Assembly: GCA_001662425.1 (NCBI GenBank)
Contig: BDDC01002506.1
Coordinates: forward strand, 1-12,379
Direction: 5' to 3'
DNA length: 12,379 bases
Origin: Chlamydomonas sphaeroides
Lineage: Eukaryota; Chlorophyta; Chlorophyceae; Chlamydomonadales; Chlamydomonadaceae
In this document: positions 8,649 through 12,379 of the stretch, piece after piece
Numbering within the stretch: position 1 is the stretch's first letter
Layout of the letters: every line of letters begins with the position of its first letter
Translations under genes and position numbers: made by a program
Notes under the pieces: generated by a model
What the model was told of the DNA's origin: nothing
Databases searched by the model: none
Seen by the model: only the letters and a program-made list of their open reading frames with translations

Positions 8649-10072
8649 CTGCTGCTGCTGGGGTGCGTCTACTGTCATTGGGGAAGGGGGCCGCAGGGGC
8701 GCGCGCGCGTGGGGCGTATGTATGTGTTGTGGGAGGGCCGCAGGGGTCGCGGGCGGCGGTGGCGGCCTTACATGCGCCTGCGGCGTTGCGCGAGCAGCTA
8801 GGCCATGCACGCACGTGCGGGTGCGGTGCGTGGGCACCGCGCCTCACCGTGGGAGCGGGCGTAGTGCTGCGCAATCTCTGGCGGGACCTTGACGCCAACA
8901 GAGTAGAACTGCAGGCAAGGGCCATGATCACAGGGGGAGCAAGGCAGGCCGTGTGGAGGCAGCAGACGCACGGGCGCCATCGAAGCTATACGATGCCACG
9001 TGGGGAGGCGTAGCTTTGTTTCCCATGCTGCCCTGCGTGCGCGCGCGGGGGATGATGACGGCGGCGGCGGGCGTGCGGACATACAGCATGCAGTACATGC
9101 AGTGGGCACGGCGGCTCCATCCCCTGAAAGCTGCCGTACGCGGCGACCGCCAGCCACCTGGCTGCTAACGGACCTACCTGGCAGTTCATCTCGTCACAAA
9201 AATGCAGCTGGCATAGCAGCGCCTCGCCGTACGGCCCGTGGTGGCGCTTAAGCTCGGGCCGCTCCGCCAGCAAGGCCCGCAGCTTCTGTAGAAGGCGACG
9301 GCTCTCGCGCGCGCCGACGGGCTCTTCGGCGGTCATGCCCTGGTCTCGTTTCAGCAGGCCCAGCCGCACGGCCGCGCGCACGGCGTTGGCGTTGTGGTTA
9401 TAGGCCTGGGGAGGTTGGGCGGGCGAGGAGGCGCGCACAGCAGTGTTCAAGCCGACACGCGTGGGGACGCAGCTGCGTCCAATGGCATGGGACCCCCTGG
9501 GGCAGATGTGGGTCGCATGTGGGCCTCATGTGGTCGGGCTGTCGTGCTTGTCATGTCCGCCGCAAACGGGTGCGCCCGCTGGGGAAGAACGAAGGTAGGC
9601 TGCTGATGGATGGGGGCCGCACCGTACCTGGGTCTGCGACACCGGCCCGCCCTTGCGGTTGCTGCAGAGTGGCAGGCATGCGCACAACTCGATGTGCTTG
9701 CCGCCGTTGGTGCTTGGAGTAGCCTGACGCACGGGCGACCGAGCCAGGCGCGGGGAGGCAGCATAGAGCAGCATAGTTTCGTATCGCTTCCCAAATAGGC
9801 AACGAACCGACGGAGGGCGGTCGGGCCGCCGACGTGGCGGCCTAACACGTTGCGACGCCGCCTGCAGGTCTCATTATGCCTAGCAATGCAAGACTTGCGC
9901 ACAAAACGCAGCGGCGCTCGACGTCGCTCGTGGTCGTTGCGGCATTGTGGAAGCAGCAGGCCCTGCCCACCTGCGAGCGCAGCGCGCTGCTCTTGTTGAC
10001 CTTGGCGCACGTTTCGTCATCTGATGCACTGGCGCCGCTGGTGGTGTGCTGTGTAGCCCCCCGCGCAGGCAT
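5669..10072 (-). CDS. Unrecognised 917-residue, nine-exon protein, possible nuclear regulator
   Basis: Exons, minus strand: 9971-10072, 9628-9723, 9178-9405, 8848-8908, 8391-8671, 8201-8254, 7964-8030, 7086-7751 and 5669-6867. They sum to 2754 bases with matching phases (0,0,0,1,0,0,1,1); introns are 136-269 bases and GT-AG. The ATG at 10070-10072 is the first after an in-frame TAA. In order: Cys/His positions C48, C50, C54 and C131, H134, C136, C141; a Leu-rich basic helix near 98-120; poly-Gln with one His, 167-181; a first W-P-x-G ... YTLWD segment, 324-383; a Glu run, 484-502; LELSL, 527-531; Pro/Ala-rich disorder to about 760; a second such segment, W771-D821; a Gly/Asn-rich tail. I know no family for it. 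Poly-Gln, acidic runs and LxLxL suggest a transcriptional regulator (inference). The two smallest exons (8201-8254, 7964-8030) are least certain, and the last acceptor could be 3 bases later. Confidence 0.72.
6868..7085 (-). other. Intron 8 of the 917-residue gene, with CA repeat near its acceptor
   Basis: The donor is GTGCGTTGG after the first base of codon 519. The acceptor is CCCCCAG at 6868 or CAGCAG three bases later; both keep phase 1 and differ by one residue. The tract just before the acceptor reads GTGTGTGTGTG on the sense strand. The frame stays open through the intron, but joining YRAE to GMECCPTLELSL removes a low-complexity stretch. Confidence 0.6.
7135..7191 (-). repeat. Glu-coding GAG/GAA repeat in exon 8
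   Basis: An imperfect trinucleotide tract (CTC on the plus strand) encoding residues 484-502, Glu-rich with Val, Pro and three Ala interruptions. It creates an acidic patch just before the LELSL motif across the next intron. Such tracts change length easily. Confidence 0.9.
8616..8660 (-). repeat. CAG trinucleotide repeat coding poly-Gln
   Basis: Fifteen codons, fourteen CAG and one CAC, encode Gln5-His-Gln9 (residues 167-181) at the start of exon 5, two codons after the split Val codon and its Asp. A length-variable repeat, typical of disordered regions of regulators. Confidence 0.93.
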
Positions 10073-10289
10073 GGGCCCGGAGCGACTGCTGCCGTTTGCC
10101 GGTTACGCCAGGTAAATAAGCAGGATGGTGGTCATCACTGTGCGCTAATTGATTCGTGTTGCGATCGGCAAGGAATGATGGCCAAGCCTTGAAGCCGAAA
10201 TAGTGCGGAATTTCGTTCAAGTAAGGCTCGTGCTTGTACCCTTGAATTTGCTTGCTGCGCACCTGAAGCTTTGGAGGTGTGTAGCGCAT
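10017..10289 (-). CDS. Unassigned small ORF B in low-GC pocket
   Basis: A 90-codon frame from the ATG at 10287-10289, with natural composition early on (segments such as EPYLNEIPHYFGFKAWPSF) and little G/C third-position bias, unlike the neighbouring exons. Its ATG overlaps the stop of the upstream frame as TAATG. The last third overlaps exon 1 of the 917-residue gene in another frame. It could instead be a 5' exon of that gene: GTAACC after the Gly codon and an acceptor CTACACAG would join in phase with a 58-base intron. No family recognised. Confidence 0.22.
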   Translation of the reverse strand: MRYTPPKLQVRSKQIQGYKHEPYLNEIPHYFGFKAWPSFLADRNTNQLAHSDDHHPAYLPGVTGKRQQSLRAHACAGGYTAHHQRRQCIR

Positions 10290-10573
10290 TATACGTCTGC
10301 TGCTGATTGCAGAGGATTGATAGACTTGAGGCCGTGTGCTTGCGTTACCTCAATCCGTCGCTCAACACAGACGTGGTTAAGACATATTACTCGATTGCTC
10401 AGAGAGCTCATGAGCGAAGCGTACGCAGTTTTGAAAAGTGCAACTAAGTAAAACGGGCGGACGGTGTACTCGCGAAGATTGGCGTCGGCAATAATCCAGT
10501 CTAATGCCCTTCTATATCGGCAAACGAAAGGACTTGGCCTTTTGCCACCAAAATGGCCAAAGGCGTACTTCAT
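10289..10573 (-). CDS. Unassigned small ORF A in low-GC pocket
   Basis: A 94-codon frame from the ATG at 10571-10573, beginning MKYAFGHFGGKRPSPF and containing DWIIADANLREYTVRPFYL. The composition is protein-like, with mixed third positions. The two lines at 10321-10440 are about 48% GC by count, far below the exons of the two main genes. It ends in a TAA that overlaps the next ATG. No family recognised. It may be an old mobile-element or other foreign remnant; this is inference. Confidence 0.22.
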   Translation of the reverse strand: MKYAFGHFGGKRPSPFVCRYRRALDWIIADANLREYTVRPFYLVALFKTAYASLMSSLSNRVICLNHVCVERRIEVTQAHGLKSINPLQSAADV

Positions 10574-10639
10574 TCTAGCCGATCGAAACTGCACGCAAAA
10601 AACGACATACACACATTAGGATGAGCAGCTGCTCGATGC

Positions 10640-11580
10640 TGTATAAGAATATATATGACTAGCAGGTATATGTGACAAAGACAGGCATCGCTGCAATATC
10701 AATCAACGTCCTGCTGCTGGGCAGTCGCTCGTTCACTGCATCGACTGCGACACGTCGTGCTGGTCTCATGGTGGTATTCTTCACTTGTTACAGGTCGGTA
10801 ACCGGCGCGGGGTGGGGTTCTTCGCATAGCTCCGGCCTTAGTCTCCGGAGCCGATCGGCCTCGCGAGGCCGGTGGGTGCCGGCAGAAGCTGTCTACACAC
10901 ATGTATGACCAAGCGAACTTCACAAGCCGACTTCGCGGATGACCAAGGGCACGGTGATACATCGGTGACTTTGTGCCAAGGGGCCGGTGGTCTGCTGCGC
11001 CTTGGCTTGGCGCCGGACACCGTGCTACCTTCCGTGCGTGTTGACGGTGTTTCTTTCGTTTTTGGACACCACGCACGTTCGGTCGATCGTCCTACCTGCG
11101 CGTAACCGCAGCAGGCGCTAGGGTGGACGCTCCTCTGAACAGTGGAAGGCAATGGCCGCCGACCCTGTGGTTAGCGCGGGCAAATAGGACGAGCAGCAGT
11201 GTTCAGGTGACGCCCCAGCAGACTTAGGGTTCTCCCGGACATTCACGCCACGGTGTTTGGCACGGACGTCTTCGTTCCTTGTGACCAGCGAGCGAGCAGG
11301 CGGCGGCCCGTGGGTGCGTGGTGTGTGGATCAGTATTTAGTTAAAGCACGCGGACGACAGGCTGTCATGGACGCCCGCCGTACCAGCATCTAAGCAGGCG
11401 AGCTAGCTAGCCAGGCCTCATGCTCTGCTCGCTGGCGTACCTGGCACGCACGGTAGAAGACCTTCACGCTGGGCGCGTCCAGTGGCTGGCCTAGCGACCT
11501 GCGAACATGCCCCTTTCTGGGGCATAGCCGACCCAGAAATATATAGCACCTGGGCGGACCGATAGGCACCTCCAGCTGGA
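10640..11580. other. Stretch without a supported gene
   Basis: It holds a perfect palindrome GGCCTCGCGAGGCC (10857-10870) and a weak 66-codon plus frame (10905-11105) whose second half reads naturally (GLLRLGLAPDTVLPSVRVDG) but matches no family I know. Two minus frames overlap it. From 11106 to 11500 nothing coding is visible. Just to the left, GAGCAGCTGCTC (10623-10634) is also palindromic. Confidence 0.35.
11514..11546 (+). promoter_or_regulatory. Possible promoter: 8-bp inverted repeat next to a TATA-like box
   Basis: TTTCTGGG (11514-11521) and CCCAGAAA (11532-11539) form an inverted repeat with a 10-base loop. The right arm overlaps AAATATATAG (11537-11546). An ATG at 11582 lies about 36 bases downstream of the TATA-like element, which leaves room for a very short leader. 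Confidence 0.25.
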
Positions 11581-11581
11581 A

Positions 11582-11872
11582 ATGCTACAGCGCCATTTCA
11601 TGGGGTCTCAGGATGAAGAGCGGGTCGGCCGGTGCGCGGTAATTGGAGAGACGACACCACTTGCCGTAGACTGCGCCATTTTCGAGGGGATCTCGTGGAG
11701 ACTGCCTTGCTACGATGCTGCTGTATGTTTGAAGGCGTGCGCTTCGTTCCACGGGTCGCGTTGTGCGTACGTGCGTGATGAGTCCCGCTGCCGCGACCAT
11801 CGTCGCTACAAGTGCGTGCTCGCCCGTGATCACCACCGTAAGGGCGCGGTGCAGCTCGGCATCTATTTGTGA
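11582..11872 (+). CDS. Unassigned Cys-rich small ORF
   Basis: A 96-codon ATG-started frame with eight Cys spread along its length, and basic (RCRDHRRYKC near its end). Third positions are about two-thirds G/C by count, the same as the opposing minus frame, so codon use does not decide between them. In favour: the TATA-like element just upstream. Against: no signal peptide, no known domain and an equally good antisense frame. It is mutually exclusive with the minus frame below. Confidence 0.18.
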   Translation: MLQRHFMGSQDEERVGRCAVIGETTPLAVDCAIFEGISWRLPCYDAAVCLKACASFHGSRCAYVRDESRCRDHRRYKCVLARDHHRKGAVQLGIYL

Positions 11873-12187
11873 GTGGTACTGGATGGCTGCGGCGATGTGG
11901 GGGAAGCGAAAACGCAAGCGCGGCGCGCAGGGGCAGCCCTCGGCGCTGCAGCTGCCGCCGAGCGAAGCAACACCGAGGAGCCGAGCGAGGGCGCCGTCGC
12001 CGATGGATGAGATGCGCGCGGAGATAGCGAGCCAGTACGCGCCATCCAGTCTGTGCCGCCGCTTAATGCGCTTGCTTAATATGCTCGCGCTTCGTTTCTT
12101 GGCGGCCTCGGACCTGCCGGTAATACATACATTAGTTGGTGGTGCGGCAGCTAGCAGACGCTGCGGCCGGCGGCTTGGTTTAATATA
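11585..12187 (-). CDS. Unassigned 200-residue open frame without start codon
   Basis: The frame is open from after a TGA at 12188-12190 to a TAG at 11585-11587. The translation reads like a real protein, with a basic segment KKRSASILSKRIKRRHRLDG, then YWLAISARISSIGDGALARL, and a hydrophobic stretch ALTVVITGEHALVATMVAAA. Only two Met codons occur, both late, so it would have to be an internal or 3' exon (a possible acceptor CCGGCAG lies near 12114) or a gene fragment. No family recognised. The plus Cys-rich ORF overlaps it. Confidence 0.25.
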   Translation of the reverse strand, partial: YIKPSRRPQRLLAAAPPTNVCITGRSEAAKKRSASILSKRIKRRHRLDGAYWLAISARISSIGDGALARLLGVASLGGSCSAEGCPCAPRLRFRFPHIAAAIQYHSQIDAELHRALTVVITGEHALVATMVAAAGLITHVRTTRPVERSARLQTYSSIVARQSPRDPLENGAVYGKWCRLSNYRAPADPLFILRPHEMAL

Positions 12188-12213
12188 TCACGTTGTCACG
12201 TACCGGTAATACA
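12117..12213. repeat. 11-bp direct repeat CCGGTAATACA
   Basis: Identical copies at 12117-12127 and 12203-12213, 86 bases apart. The interval has no obvious terminal inverted repeats, so a mobile insertion is not shown. Confidence 0.6.
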
Positions 12214-12296
12214 CTATGGCCGAAAAAGGGGCGCAACTGTAACTTCTTGACCGGCGGCCGAGGACATAACGGTTTCTTTACACTTCGCCATTACAG

Positions 12297-12350
12297 AACT
12301 ACGAGAAGGCGGCGGGCACCGCGTACTACAACTACGACTACCAGACCTAG
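12297..12350 (+). CDS. Possible terminal exon of a plus-strand gene (partial)
   Basis: After a pyrimidine-rich acceptor (CTTCGCCATTACAG) come 17 codons, NYEKAAGTAYYNYDYQT, and a TAG at 12348-12350. Every codon ends in G or C, as in highly biased algal genes, and the Tyr-rich peptide is not low-complexity GC noise. No upstream exon could be fixed in phase within the window. An alternative reading in another frame stays open to the window end. No family recognised. Confidence 0.33.
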   Translation, partial: NYEKAAGTAYYNYDYQT

Positions 12351-12379
12351 ATGGTCATACCATCGCCTGGCCTCACGGC

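Noticed and set aside
10905..11105. FADDQ sequence resembling the reverse transcriptase YADD box
   Set aside because: Only the four-residue match is present; none of the neighbouring reverse transcriptase motifs can be seen, so chance is likelier.
11223..11240. TTAGGG near 11225
   Set aside because: A single copy; no tandem telomere-like array.
12216..12379. ATG plus 58-base intron giving MAEKGAQL joined to a second exon
   Set aside because: The joined frame yields a Thr/Arg-rich, unnatural peptide; the other frame of the second exon has perfect G/C-ending codons, and the intron would be unusually short.
1..12379. tRNA or rRNA genes and CRISPR arrays
   Set aside because: By eye I found no GGTTCGA-type T-arm with matching acceptor stems, no rRNA-like stretches and no regularly spaced repeats with unique spacers.

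Overview
The window looks like nuclear DNA of a green alga of the Chlamydomonas/Volvox group. It is very GC-rich, its genes are cut by many introns of about 130-500 bases with GTGCGT, GTGAGT or GTACG-type donors, exon codons mostly end in G or C, and homopolymer runs (Gln, Glu, Gly, Ala) are frequent. The left-hand gene also belongs to an F-box-like/ankyrin family that I know as expanded in volvocalean genomes. No bacterial operons, tRNAs, rRNAs or CRISPR arrays are visible.

Two multi-exon genes, both on the minus strand, can be rebuilt with consistent splice phases. Gene 1 (1-2610, cut by the left edge) has five visible exons and encodes an ankyrin-repeat protein whose N-terminus is an F-box-like helix. 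Each of its four introns carries its own G-rich or tandem repeat. Gene 2 (5669-10072) has nine exons and encodes a predicted 917-residue protein that I do not recognise. It has a Cys/His-rich N-terminal half, a poly-Gln tract, an acidic Glu run, an LxLxL motif, and two similar W-P-x-G ... W ... YTLxD segments that may be a duplicated domain. Its composition suggests a nuclear regulator, but that is inference.

Between the genes (2611-5668) lie the gene 1 upstream region, a cluster of short GC-rich inverted repeats (3421-3792), a CA-rich tract and the putative 3' region of gene 2. No convincing gene is seen there. From 10073 to 12379 base composition shifts. A pocket near 10.1-10.65 kb is only about half GC and holds two minus-strand frames overlapping as TAATG. 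A 201-codon minus frame near 11.6-12.2 kb competes with a Cys-rich plus frame that has a TATA-like box. The last bases hold what looks like the terminal coding exon of a plus-strand gene.

The two main genes point the same way and share no obvious pathway. No search could be run, so all names rest on reading the translated sequence.
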